Assembly: GCA_963971405.1 (NCBI GenBank)
Contig: OZ020491.1
Location: 20,268,855-20,332,854 of the forward strand
DNA length: 64,000 nt
Direction: 5' to 3'
Source: Psococerastis gibbosa
Lineage: Eukaryota > Arthropoda > Insecta > Psocodea > Psocidae
Positions within the stretch are counted from its first letter, which is position 1, and the number at the start of each line of letters is the position of its first letter. Of the stretch, positions 36,901-40,718 are shown piece after piece. The position numbers and the translations under genes were made by a program. The notes below the pieces were generated by a model. It was given only the letters and a program-made list of their open reading frames with translations. It did not search any database and was not told the DNA's origin.

Positions 36901-37043
36901 AAGTATCTATTGAACGTACCTTCAATTTTGAAGTTGTTCTGCTGTTCGTAGACGTGGTCGGGGGGCCGCGAGTCGTGGAAGTAGACAACCTTCTTCCGTC
37001 GGGGCTCGTCCCCGCCGCCTTCCCCGCGGCCCGGCACTTCCAT
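7048..37043 (-). CDS. Pde9: PDE9-type cyclic-nucleotide phosphodiesterase (whole gene, 11 coding exons)
   Basis: Minus-strand exons in order are 37043-36920, 21133-21019, 20538-20338, 19569-19332, 17828-17569, 17077-16861, 14559-14398, 13087-12905, 11955-11748, 11326-10996 and 7279-7048. All introns are GT-AG, all phases agree, and the total is 2271 nt (756 residues). The product should hydrolyse a cyclic nucleotide; the family is cGMP-selective. Visible in the catalytic domain (about 160-460) are HNFRH (His215, His219), [10 protein letters not shown] (His255, Asp256), ADISNEARP (Asp365) and the purine-binding Gln416. The spacings 219-255, 256-365 and 365-416 equal those I recall for human PDE9A. 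A charged coiled coil (about 70-145) precedes the domain. The tail (461-756) is polar and holds six R-R-x-S sites. There is no signal peptide or membrane segment, so it is probably cytosolic. The catalytic assignment is firm. The first exon is inferred from splice phase and signals, and extra symmetric exons in the 15.8-kb first intron cannot be excluded. Confidence 0.9.
7339..7480. mobile_element. Palindromic MITE, family M, in the last intron
   Basis: 142 bp, ends GGCGCTTATTCCACC and complement, with TTA on both sides (7336-7338 and 7481-7483). It contains the family core ACGTGGTAGCAGAC and complement. It lies 59 nt upstream of the exon 11 acceptor on the minus strand, close to where a branch point is expected. 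Confidence 0.85.
8390..8581 (+). other. 63-codon frame inside the transposon
   Basis: A basic, Ser/Arg-rich frame starting [10 protein letters not shown] lies just inside the left arm. It may be the remnant of the N-terminal (DNA-binding) part of the transposase, but I recognise no helix-turn-helix. Confidence 0.2.
9062..9262 (-). mobile_element. SINE-3 copy inserted in the transposon
   Basis: The sequence read on the minus strand matches the copies at 14855 and 22754: a TGGCCAGGTGG A-box-like motif, GATCGGAGACGTGTCGTA, AGAGGCGACTGA and a CATTAAATTGTTTGTATGAG end followed by A/T-rich tail. Confidence 0.65.
9371..9613 (+). pseudogene. Transposase remnant (DDE, YLDET motif)
   Basis: The open frame encodes [15 protein letters not shown] followed by [19 protein letters not shown]. 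The IVYLDET-x-W layout matches the segment around the first catalytic Asp in a group of IS630-Tc1-mariner-type transposases. The second and third catalytic acids are absent because the frame ends at 9613, just before the right arm. The start codon lies downstream of a SINE insertion, so the N-terminus is lost. Non-functional. Confidence 0.6.
10151..10620 (+). mobile_element. Helentron-like repeat H, 3-prime truncated
   Basis: It starts TTGCTTTCCAATTCATACG and carries the family core (TTTCGATTCCGAGATTTCAA, a short CTGTCTGT microsatellite, ACCTCGGGACCA, GGGGGG tract), then stops in the region that precedes the 3-prime hairpin in full-length copies. It lies directly beside the Tc1/mariner right end. 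Confidence 0.75.
10996..11326 (-). CDS. Pde9: PDE9 exon 10, R-R-x-S cluster
   Basis: 331 nt, acceptor TGGTATTTCAG, donor GAGAA|GTGAGTG, phase 1 to phase 2. It encodes residues 571-679. It carries five R-R-x-S sites at Ser599, Ser619, Ser644, Ser663 and Ser674 and a WKDWRDW stretch. The antisense open frame over it is a shadow. Confidence 0.85.
11748..11955 (-). CDS. Pde9: PDE9 exon 9, acidic/Ser-rich tail
   Basis: 208 nt, acceptor TTGATGTTCAG, donor CCAA|GTACGT, phase 0 to phase 1. It encodes residues 501-569, low in complexity, with [18 protein letters not shown] and an acidic run. Without splicing, the frame would reach a stop 18 nt past the donor, so an alternative shorter C-terminus by intron retention is possible. 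The phase match with the next exon supports splicing. Confidence 0.8.
12156..12299. mobile_element. Palindromic MITE, family M
   Basis: 144 bp, ends GGCGCCCATTCCACATACG and complement, with TAA on the left and TTA on the right. Located in the intron between PDE9 exons 8 and 9. Confidence 0.8.
12506..12900. mobile_element. Two nested family M MITEs abutting a splice donor
   Basis: The outer copy has ends GGCGGGGTTTCCACCGACC (12506) and a complementary right end at 12900, flanked by ATA and TTA. An inner relative with ends CGGGGTTTCCACC...GGTGGAAGCCCCG occupies about 12579-12832. The right end is immediately followed by TTAC, which on the minus strand is the GTAA of the exon 8 donor. Confidence 0.8.
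12905..13087 (-). CDS. Pde9: PDE9 exon 8, end of catalytic domain
   Basis: 183 nt, acceptor GTGATTGTAG, donor ACAG|GTAAGG, phase 0 both ends. It encodes residues 440-500, including the last catalytic helix ([17 protein letters not shown]) and the first R-R-K-S site (Ser469). The donor abuts a MITE: intron bases +5 onward are the terminal inverted repeat of the element at 12506-12900. Confidence 0.9.
13200..13605 (-). pseudogene. LINE C-terminal fragment, frameshifted
   Basis: Two overlapping minus-strand frames together give a non-LTR retrotransposon C-terminus: [19 protein letters not shown], a Cys pair (CACDLCG), then [12 protein letters not shown] and YWSARHQMA. The Cys-Cys-His-Cys layout is the post-RT zinc knuckle typical of several arthropod LINE clades. 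A shift between the frames around 13330-13450 breaks it. The same family is seen at 33340 and 47635. Confidence 0.7.
14398..14559 (-). CDS. Pde9: PDE9 exon 7, invariant Gln
   Basis: 162 nt, acceptor TGTTTTCAG, donor TTGCAG|GTTAGC, phase 0 both ends. It encodes residues 386-439 with [12 protein letters not shown] and [18 protein letters not shown]; Gln416 corresponds to the purine-binding glutamine. The residue before it is Ser, where I recall human PDE9A having Ala. Confidence 0.95.
14855..15060 (+). mobile_element. SINE-3 copy
   Basis: It starts CGACTTCAGTGGCCATGTGG (A-box-like), contains TGCGATCGGAGACGTGTCGT, and ends in AATTGTTTGTACGCAATTAA then an A-rich tail. The B box is not obvious, so the Pol III origin is an inference. 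Confidence 0.65.
15061..16497. other. PDE9 intron, mostly unassigned
   Basis: The part around 15140-15350 shares short blocks (AATGAACA/AATGAAGA, AACAGGC, GACTGTAATTGGCTTATG) with 56110-56240, suggesting an old repeat. Nothing else recognised. Confidence 0.3.
16498..16838. mobile_element. Repeat P, uninterrupted copy
   Basis: 341 bp with short inverted ends ATGAGGTTC/GAACCTCAT and a conserved interior (CATTTTGTAGATGGCAGCAC, TCTATAAATCATGGAGAATA, GTGACCAAAACTGTCCCTAC). Other copies are at 43465-43810 (reverse) and 51964-52750 (interrupted). This copy shows the uninterrupted CTATAAATCATGG site. It ends 21 nt from the exon 6 donor. Confidence 0.75.
16861..17077 (-). CDS. Pde9: PDE9 exon 6, fourth metal ligand
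   Basis: 217 nt, acceptor GTATTTCAG, donor TTTCT|GTAAGTC, phase 2 to phase 0. It encodes residues 314-385 with [11 protein letters not shown] and [11 protein letters not shown]; Asp365 is the fourth metal ligand. A MITE ends 21 nt beyond the donor (16838). Confidence 0.96.
17119..17180 (-). repeat. SINE-3 3-prime fragment
   Basis: AGATTAATCGCATACAAGCA and CTCTTCAGTCGCC match the 3-prime half of the SINE-3 copies in reverse orientation. Confidence 0.5.
17569..17828 (-). CDS. Pde9: PDE9 exon 5, HD motif
   Basis: 260 nt, acceptor TTTATTTCAG, donor CAA|GTAAGAAC, phase 0 to phase 2. It encodes residues 227-312 with [12 protein letters not shown] (metal ligands His255 and Asp256), then [20 protein letters not shown], the strongest PDE9-family signature in the window. 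Confidence 0.97.
17860..18279 (-). pseudogene. LINE C-terminal remnant
   Basis: Minus-strand frames contain [20 protein letters not shown] followed by RHVERM. This matches the EI-x-LL-x-DIV-x-R-x-RW-x-GHV-x-RM pattern near the C-terminus of many LINE ORF2 proteins. The frame changes downstream and no catalytic part is present. It lies in the intron between PDE9 exons 4 and 5. Confidence 0.45.
18527..18712 (+). mobile_element. SINE-1 copy (tRNA-derived)
   Basis: The head TGTAGCGTCGTGG...GGTTCGAATCCCACA has a tRNA-like A box, a TTTCACC anticodon-loop-like segment and a canonical B box. The first six bases TGTAGC pair with GCTACA. The body has CTTCGGAGGGCATGTAAAGC and the end GGTTGGCTTAGTAATAGAAA, then CAATAAAA. 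Confidence 0.8.
19332..19569 (-). CDS. Pde9: PDE9 exon 4, start of catalytic domain
   Basis: 238 nt, acceptor TTTACTCGCAG, donor ATG|GTAAGTG, phase 2 to phase 0. It encodes residues 148-226. It ends with [14 protein letters not shown], in which His215 is the expected general acid and His219 a metal ligand by homology to class I phosphodiesterases. Confidence 0.95.
19620..19964 (+). pseudogene. LINE tail remnant
   Basis: The plus frame has [20 protein letters not shown], the GRP-x-RW-x-E-x-DL pattern that closes many arthropod LINE ORF2 proteins. The rest of the frame is not recognisable. It lies in the intron between PDE9 exons 3 and 4, antisense to the gene. Confidence 0.45.
20338..20538 (-). 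CDS. Pde9: PDE9 exon 3, coiled coil
   Basis: 201 nt, acceptor TTGATTTCAG, donor CTG|GTAAGTT, phase 2 to phase 2. It encodes residues 81-146, highly charged with heptad-like Leu/Ile/Val spacing ([20 protein letters not shown]). This is consistent with an N-terminal dimerisation helix ahead of the catalytic domain. That role is inferred. Confidence 0.9.
21019..21133 (-). CDS. Pde9: PDE9 exon 2
   Basis: 115 nt, acceptor TTGTTCGCAG, donor GCCAG|GTACAT, entering phase 1 and leaving phase 2. It encodes residues 43-79, a Ser-rich segment ([12 protein letters not shown]) followed by [10 protein letters not shown], the start of a predicted coiled coil. Confidence 0.8.
21319..21473. mobile_element. 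Palindromic MITE in PDE9 intron 1
   Basis: GATCATGGCGATTATAATAC is repeated in inverted form at the right end, with arms continuing through CGGTATTTATTTAATCCCC. About 155 bp, non-coding, single copy here. Confidence 0.65.
22078..22296. repeat. Inverted pair of Penelope-like terminal sequences
   Basis: TTGTAGAAAGAATGAGACGC through GACCGGTTTCGGTAAAATAC is followed, around a CATCATCAGACATGA centre, by its complement. The ACCGGTTTCGG motif also ends the Penelope-like fragment at 37913. The right arm continues into AAGTTCCACGAAGTCACTTT, also found at 62235-62325. Confidence 0.55.
22351..22552. mobile_element. Foldback MITE F, copy 1
   Basis: ATAGTCCACGCAAAATGAGA and its complement bound a 202-bp palindrome with GTTTTGATCCTGTGCAACAC arms. 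A second copy is at 25350-25547. Confidence 0.8.
22754..22935 (+). mobile_element. SINE-3 copy
   Basis: It matches the copies at 9062 and 14855: GATGGCCAGGTGGTAACGTG head, CGATCGGAGACGTGTCGTAA, GAGGCGACTGAAGAGG, ending TTGTTTGTATGCGATTAAAT. The best-preserved copy in the window. Confidence 0.7.
23398..24247 (-). mobile_element. Helentron-like repeat H, full length
   Basis: Bounded by AAAGAACCGGTCCGAGTTTA on one side and TAAATTGGAAAGCAATAAC on the other. It contains the subterminal inverted pair GCTTTCCAATT/AATTGGAAAGC, a CGAGTTTACTCG hairpin, a 13-base poly-G tract, and a (GACA)n microsatellite at about 24087-24120. No real protein; open frames through it are low-complexity artefacts. Confidence 0.8.
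24248..25256. other. Intron DNA with minor repeats
   Basis: It contains an imperfect 47-bp duplication (GGCCTCGC at 24889 and 24936) and, at 25140-25250, a segment with ATAATCGGTCCAGTCGTTTG, ACACACGGACAG and a (TA)n run. That wording is common in insect transposon ends. No gene recognised. Confidence 0.35.
25257..25740 (+). mobile_element. Degenerate Helentron-like repeat H, interrupted
   Basis: Family core sequence (GTGATGCTTAAAATGTTCGA, TTTCGAAATGTCTGTCTGTT) runs to 25349 and resumes after 25548 (TTCGGGATCAATTT, GGGGCAAACTAAAATTTGGG, poly-G). Foldback MITE F copy 2 occupies the gap. Confidence 0.6.
25350..25547. mobile_element. Foldback MITE F, copy 2, nested in H
   Basis: TAGTCCACGCAAAATGAGAA start and a TCTCACTTTGCGTGGA end, with the same internal GTTTTGATCCTGTGCAACAC arms as copy 1. 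Confidence 0.8.
25741..26453. other. Intron DNA, nothing assigned
   Basis: No supported feature. A direct repeat of TTGCTGTCCTGGAAA/ CAACAAC occurs at 26359-26410. Confidence 0.3.
26454..26893. mobile_element. Family M MITE, long form
   Basis: 440 bp, GGCGGGTATTCCACATATG start and complementary end, with TAT on both sides (26451-26453 and 26894-26896). The middle shares GATCATAGAGTAAAATCACAAAC and AAAAATGGCGTCATGGGATA with the elements at 12579 and 61860, so these three share an interior. Confidence 0.75.
27090..27993 (-). mobile_element. Helentron-like repeat H, full length
   Basis: GAAGAACCGGTACGAGTTTA start, poly-G tract at about 27204-27218, a long mixed GACA microsatellite at 27789-27870, and a CGCATAAATTGGAACGCAAA end. 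Open frames made of Asp-Arg-Gln-Thr repeats come from the microsatellite. Confidence 0.8.
28260..28645. mobile_element. TIR element (MITE)
   Basis: CTGAGTGTTCAAAATGTTTT and its complement bound 386 bp; TAAG-type sequence lies on both sides. The CCACAGCCACAAAGATATAA interior resembles 42940-42985 (CTACAGCCGCAAAGATATAT), so a diverged relative probably exists there. Confidence 0.6.
28646..30525. other. Intron DNA with a 93-bp tandem duplication
   Basis: GGTTACACTGCCCTTGTAAG recurs at 29511 and 29604 with its flanking AGTTCCTCTTCATTTGCTAA. A hairpin module with a TTCG loop (AGCCCTTCGGGGCT, on the minus strand) at 29843-29882 recurs at 40308-40346. No gene recognised. Confidence 0.4.
30526..30709 (-). 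mobile_element. SINE-1 copy
   Basis: Reverse-orientation copy with the tRNA-like head (TGTAGCGTCGTGGTACGCAC, GGTTCGAGTCCCACA) at the right and the tail TTGGCTTAGTAATAGAAACA at the left. Confidence 0.8.
30921..30979. repeat. (ATT)n microsatellite
   Basis: About 20 uninterrupted ATT units. Confidence 0.95.
31192..31440 (-). repeat. LINE 3-prime tail fragment
   Basis: An (AAT)n run is followed by GGAGGGCTTTTTATGGATCT and CCCTATGCCAACGTCCCCAT, a diverged match to 4730-4885. AACTGGTGCACATCCACGAT is shared with 39090-39110. Confidence 0.4.
31441..33255. other. Intron DNA, nothing assigned
   Basis: A 14-base poly-G tract occurs near 32489. No gene or bounded repeat recognised. Confidence 0.3.
33269..33651 (+). 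pseudogene. LINE C-terminal fragment, frameshifted
   Basis: The frame 33340-33651 encodes [20 protein letters not shown], then [20 protein letters not shown] and [11 protein letters not shown], a C-x2-C-x9-H-x3-C knuckle and the YW-x-AR ending of the same LINE family as 13200-13605. The upstream part (33269-33457) continues in another frame, so the copy is broken. It is inside PDE9 intron 1 on the opposite strand. Confidence 0.7.
34190..34600 (+). pseudogene. LINE C-terminus plus 3-prime tail
   Basis: A short frame ending at TAG (34318-34320) encodes [20 protein letters not shown] then IKTYL, the F/Y-N-x-LP-x-IK ... F-x-LK-x-YL pattern found at the C-terminus of many LINE ORF2 proteins. It is followed by a non-coding stretch with TTGGGATCCCCCCTTACAAA and a (TTTCA)n tail at about 34583-34600. 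5-prime truncated. Confidence 0.55.
35102..35834 (-). mobile_element. Helentron-like repeat H with internal deletion
   Basis: It begins AAAGAACCGGTCCGAGTTTA, jumps from CGAACATG directly to GGAACACGTCACTGG (missing the poly-G part), then follows the family to TAAATTGGGAAGCAAAAATA. The microsatellite is short (GACAGACAGAGCGACAGAGC). Confidence 0.75.
35835..36480. other. Intron DNA, nothing assigned
   Basis: ACTTGTCGGGGGCTAGCACA at 35841 matches, in reverse, GCGAGCCCCCGACAAGT at 31004, so part is an old repeat. The 72-codon frame at 36082-36300 has no recognisable motif. Confidence 0.3.
36498..36552 (-). CDS. Possible alternative PDE9 first exon (duplicate)
   Basis: A degenerate copy of exon 1 keeps an ATG (36552-36550), 18 open codons starting [10 protein letters not shown] and ending FNIE, and a donor GAAG|GTACGT in the same phase 1 as exon 1. 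It could splice to exon 2 in frame. No promoter or transcript evidence is available, so it may simply be a decayed duplicate. Confidence 0.25.
36920..37043 (-). CDS. Pde9: PDE9 exon 1 (start codon, proposed)
   Basis: The ATG at 37043-37041 is the first Met after an in-frame TGA 12 nt upstream. The exon encodes 41 residues, beginning [10 protein letters not shown] and ending NNFKIE, and stops at GAAG|GTACGT, a strong donor in phase 1. The next exon needs exactly one base; the join G|AA gives Glu42. A possible acceptor (TTTTGGTTGCAG) lies just upstream near 37080, so a 5-prime non-coding exon may precede it. The exon is GC-rich relative to its surroundings and is the best-preserved copy of a local tandem duplication. 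No known domain. Confidence 0.6.
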
Positions 37044-37912
37044 TCCCCAACGAGCTCATCCTGTCATTCTAGCACCCTGCAACCAAAACATCACCCGTTA
37101 GGGAGAAGACTAAAATGAAATTTGTGTGTGAAGATCCCGAGTGGAGGACGAGAAGAAGAGGTGAAAGTTAAGGAATCAACAGTATAATCTGGGTGACCAG
37201 CCGTGCTCAAATAAAAACACGGGTCCCTGTTGGGAATTTGCGCTAGGAAATTGGGGATGTTTACCTATTATTTTGTGGGGGAGGGTTATCCGCTGTGTAG
37301 TGTAAGTAGTGGGGGGGGGGGGGTTAAATGCTGAAGAAGAGGCCGGCGGCTCTTAGGAAATGTATAATGTTATCTGTGGCTGTTGTTTTGATTCCTAGCG
37401 CTTCGGAGAGGGAGGAGGGAGCTCGTAGGACGTTCGTTGGACCGAGTAGGTTGGTGAAAATTTGGTTTGAATAATACCCAGAGGCACTTTTTTACTTTAC
37501 TTGTAATCATAATTAACAAAGTAACAGTGCACTTGGGCAGAACAGCTGCCATAATGCGCTCAAAGTTAATGTTTTAAGAGGATATGCTACGTAGAAAATT
37601 GGCACCCCAAAATTAAATACTTTTCATTTTTTTTTCATTAACTCAGTAAGTTATTAAAAATTTGGTTCCCTTTAGTTGTAGAAGACTACTGCGTTCAACA
37701 TGTAATGGGGTATTTTTACTTATCACTTATCGGTTTTGTAGTTTTTCTAAAAATTATATTTTACGCGAAATTTTAATACCCAACGGTTTTTATGAAAGAA
37801 CTAAGGTACCTAAAATTTAATATTTCCTATTATATGATGCATGAAGTAGTCTTCTATAACTTACTCATTGTTAAAATTAACTTTGTACAGTTTTACGAAT
37901 AAAATTAAATTA
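37044..37912 (-). other. Upstream flank of PDE9 exon 1
   Basis: Immediately 5-prime of the proposed start exon. A candidate splice acceptor (TTTTGGTTGCAG) suggests an upstream non-coding exon. I could not identify a TATA box, initiator or CpG island. A 13-base poly-G tract lies at about 37311-37323. Confidence 0.3.
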
Positions 37913-38379
37913 AAAATTCACAACCGGTTTCGGCTCACGCCATCGTCAAGTGCGATTGAAAACAGATAAAACAAAAGGTATGCAAGCTAAAACAAAATAA
38001 AAGTCATTGTCAGGATAACACACAGCATCGCATAAAGTAAACAATTTAAATTGAACAATTAAACATTAACCAATGGAATTGCCAACAAGGGGAAACTACT
38101 TAAAAAGGTTATGTCATTAAGTAACGATTTGTTTTTAACCATAGCTTCCCTAATCTCAATGGTTTCTAAATTATCAAGAAGTTTCCCCTTGTTGGCTACA
38201 TGTAAGATCTTAAAATTATCGAAATCAGAGGCATGGTTGTGGGTGTTTATATGTTGGGCAAAGGCGCACTGAGTGTCGGGTTTTCCTACCCCCCGTCTAT
38301 GCTCAGCTATTCTTTCTTTAAACCCTCTCCCAGTTTGTCCAATATATAAGCTACCACAATCATTACAGTCTAGTTTTAT
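37913..38379 (-). pseudogene. Penelope-like retroelement, GIY-YIG C-terminus
   Basis: Reading the minus strand from 38379, about 106 codons stay open to TAA at 38061-38059 without a Met near the start. They encode KLDCNDCGSLYIGQTGRGFK, then ERIAEHRR, FAQHINTHNHA, KGKLLDNLETIEI. This is the CxxC-SLYIGQT-x-R ... EH-x-R ... HN-x ... L-x-LE-x-EI layout of the GIY-YIG endonuclease that follows the reverse transcriptase in Penelope-like elements. The short downstream part ends with GATGGCGTGAGCCGAAACCG, the usual 3-prime wording of such elements. The reverse transcriptase is missing, so the copy is 5-prime truncated. Confidence 0.8.
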
Positions 38380-39149
38380 TTAATACCTTCACAGGCAGGG
38401 GAAATAGAGAAAAGAAGATACGAAAAAAAAGAACGGTAACAGTTCCTCTATCTAACGCTGAAGTTGTATGAATGCATGCCCAATCACCAATCAGGATCGA
38501 CGAATTCCCGCCCTAATTTTCGGCGCTTGAATGGAACATAACGAACCGAACTTATGTCGCTTATGAACCCCCGACTAGAAAGTAATTAAAGCAGGCAAAT
38601 CAGTTTATGGGGGAATGACCCACTTCAAATTTTTGGAACAATAGGATTTTGTTGTTGCCGGGATTTAACGATGTCCTAAAATAATGTACGCTGAAAGTAA
38701 GTAATCAGTAATCAGTCACCCGTGAAATTCAAGAACTTTCGTGAGCCTTACAAGTTGTTGTGGAAGGGAAAACGCTTCGATCCCGCTCAGCTCTAATTTA
38801 GACGGATTAACCAAGCATGCAAGTTTATGACGCACAAGGGAGAAAGGCCACGCCGCACAAATTATGGTGCAGGAAATAATTATTATACTATCGACAATAC
38901 CAAACTTTATTTACTGTATGCTTATTTTACTTTAAAAACTTGCCTTGAACAGATAGGCCATCTTGCTTCACAATTTAGCATATTCGTGTACCCCACTCCC
39001 TCCCCCTCAGAATATCCTTCTTTGTTGATTTTCAAAACATCCTCTGATCAACTATCGTGAACCCGCATGGGTCTACGATGGCGAAACCATTGGCAAATTG
39101 GTGCACATCCTGAATGTACCAGTGTACCTACAAGCGATAATGGTTGCTA
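38380..39149. other. Intergenic DNA, nothing assigned
   Basis: No supported gene. The 77-codon frame at 38827-39060 is unrecognised. Confidence 0.3.
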
Positions 39150-39271
39150 GGTCTAGGCCCAGCACGGGATATCCTTTGGGCCCCCCTTCCAATTGCAACA
39201 AAATTGTACTTATTTTGTATTCTTTTTTTTAAATATATTTATTCTATTCTTATTCTATTCTATTCTAGGTT
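39150..39271 (+). repeat. LINE 3-prime tail with (ATTCT)n
   Basis: GCACGGGATATCCTTTGGGC and AATTGTACTTATTTTGTATT resemble the 3-prime part of 34480-34580. It ends in ATTCT repeats and a short SINE-1 tail fragment (CTAGGTTGGCTTAG). Confidence 0.4.
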
Positions 39272-39279
39272 GGCTTAGT

Positions 39280-39848
39280 CAGAGGCGGTCCCAGACCTCA
39301 TAAAAGGGGAAGGCACTTGTCCCCCCGGGAGAATTTTTTTGAAAAATGGGGCCGAATAGGTGAGGTTTTACGCATTTTGAGAGGAATAAGGCTTACATAT
39401 AGTAGTAGTATGGTTGGACATGGACACAGTCCCAGGCCACGGTGTGGGCCCATAGGACAGTGGACCTCCTGATTATAGTGGATTCCGAACCACTTGGGAA
39501 ACACAGTGAAGTCACACGATTAGTTCGGAGGTGACCAGGACAAGTCCTACCATGTTTCCCTACCGGCACTGTGCACACGACCAAGTTATCTGCATCTCTG
39601 AACCTGCTCTGGTCCGCTGGATTCAACTTGGTAGGCTTACATATAACAAAGAATCAATATAGTTGTGGACAAGGGGGGCTCGGTGGTTTCCCCCGGGAGA
39701 ATTTTTTTTTAAATATAGGGCTGAAATAGTGAGGTTTTGCTCATTTTGAGTGCAGTAAAACTTAGATTTTAGAGGCAAAGAATATAACTGCTGTCCAAGG
39801 GGGGGGGGGGGCAATTGCCCGCAGTGCGGGTCGCTGCGTCCGCCTCTG
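39280..39848. mobile_element. hAT-type element inserted in a SINE-1 tail
   Basis: The ends CAGAGGCGGTCCC and CCGCCTCTG are inverted and the element is flanked by a perfect 8-bp duplication, GGCTTAGT (39272-39279 and 39849-39856). The duplicated bases belong to the SINE-1 tail, which resumes with AATAGAATCAATAGAAAG. Non-autonomous; no transposase. It contains its own insertion at 39402-39633. Confidence 0.85.
39402..39633 (-). mobile_element. Unassigned retroposon with (TAC)n tail
   Basis: A 232-bp unit flanked by a perfect 12-bp duplication GGCTTACATATA (39390-39401 and 39634-39645). Read on the minus strand it starts TACCAAGTTGAATCCAGCGG and ends in a TACTACTAC tail, as expected for target-primed retroposition. 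A second copy is at 59258-59492 and a fragment at 54896-54943. I see no clear A box or canonical B box, so the source is unknown. Confidence 0.75.
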
Positions 39849-40307
39849 GGCTTAGTAATAGAATCAATAGAAAGTCCTTATTTATTTATTTATAATGGAC
39901 AAGCTAAGACACGACCAAGTTGTCTCAGTAATCAAATGTTGTAACTGAAACCTCCGCGAAATGTTACAATCCAAAGACAGAAAATATGAACGAGACAGGT
40001 ACGAGTACATCGATATCATTCTGCACATTTCCAACCAAATGTAAGACCAGAATTAATTAAATTACAGTACAGTCGTATAGTTTCTCAGGTGCAGCTGAAT
40101 TCACACTTTAATGAGATCAAACGGTGTATGTTAATTTGCACTTATGTACATTACATACAATGGGAAATAATTGCTTTGTACAGACAGTGACATTTGTGGA
40201 ATCACAACCATTTCAGGTACTGCACTGTTATGAAGCGGTGTATCACTGTAAGAGAATGATCTATAAGAGACTAACAGACCTCACGCATCTGTATTATGCA
40301 CAAAATA

Positions 40308-40346
40308 GGCGAGCTAGTAGAGCAGCCCTTCGGGGCTAAAGCTCGC
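40308..40346 (+). repeat. Hairpin module with TTCG loop
   Basis: GGCGAGCT...AGCCCTTCGGGGCT...AGCTCGCC forms an outer stem and an inner stem capped by TTCG. A second copy in reverse orientation lies at 29843-29882. Confidence 0.5.
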
Positions 40347-40612
40347 CTCATATGAAGAGGTTTTTCATTTCATTTCAAAAACAAATTTTACAGGAAATAC
40401 ACGTATTGATATTGAATAAATAAATATTGAATATTGAGTTATGAACAGAGACTGATTGGATAGAATACATATTTCTCTATACTTTGATACATAGGCAGAA
40501 TAAGACGAAAAATTACATATCAGCTTTGGTGGCTTGAGATTTACGTCACAGCAGAAAATCACAGTAAGTTGACTGAGACACACAAGGCAAGTGTTACGCG
40601 AACAACAGTCAC

Positions 40613-40665
40613 CTTACAAAATGATATATGCGATACGATCTTTCATATCGTATATCATTTGTAAG
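40613..40665. repeat. Short palindrome
   Basis: CTTACAAAATGATATATGCG and its near-complement form a 53-base hairpin with a TCTT-type loop. Confidence 0.6.
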
Positions 40666-40718
40666 AAGACAGTTGATCAAGTAGCACTTACACAGTATGC
40701 CCCAGCCAAATTACTGTT

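Larger units (their letters stand above)
36481..37043 (-). repeat. Degenerate tandem array containing PDE9 exon 1
   Basis: At least five related units, each ending near TTGAAGGTACGTTCAAT or a variant, at about 36497, 36604, 36690, 36789 and 36919. Two units share an almost identical segment (AAGTTGTTCTGCTGTTCGTA) at 36801 and 36931, a 130-bp period. The unit at 36789 has lost its donor (GAAGCTCACG); those near 36497, 36604 and 36919 retain it. Confidence 0.75.

Noticed and set aside
36774..36905. Second copy of exon 1 as a coding exon
   Set aside because: It has lost the donor (GAAGCTCACG) and carries a one-base deletion before it.
37370..37552. 60-codon frame upstream of PDE9
   Set aside because: No splice or promoter signal links it to the gene and it has no recognisable motif.
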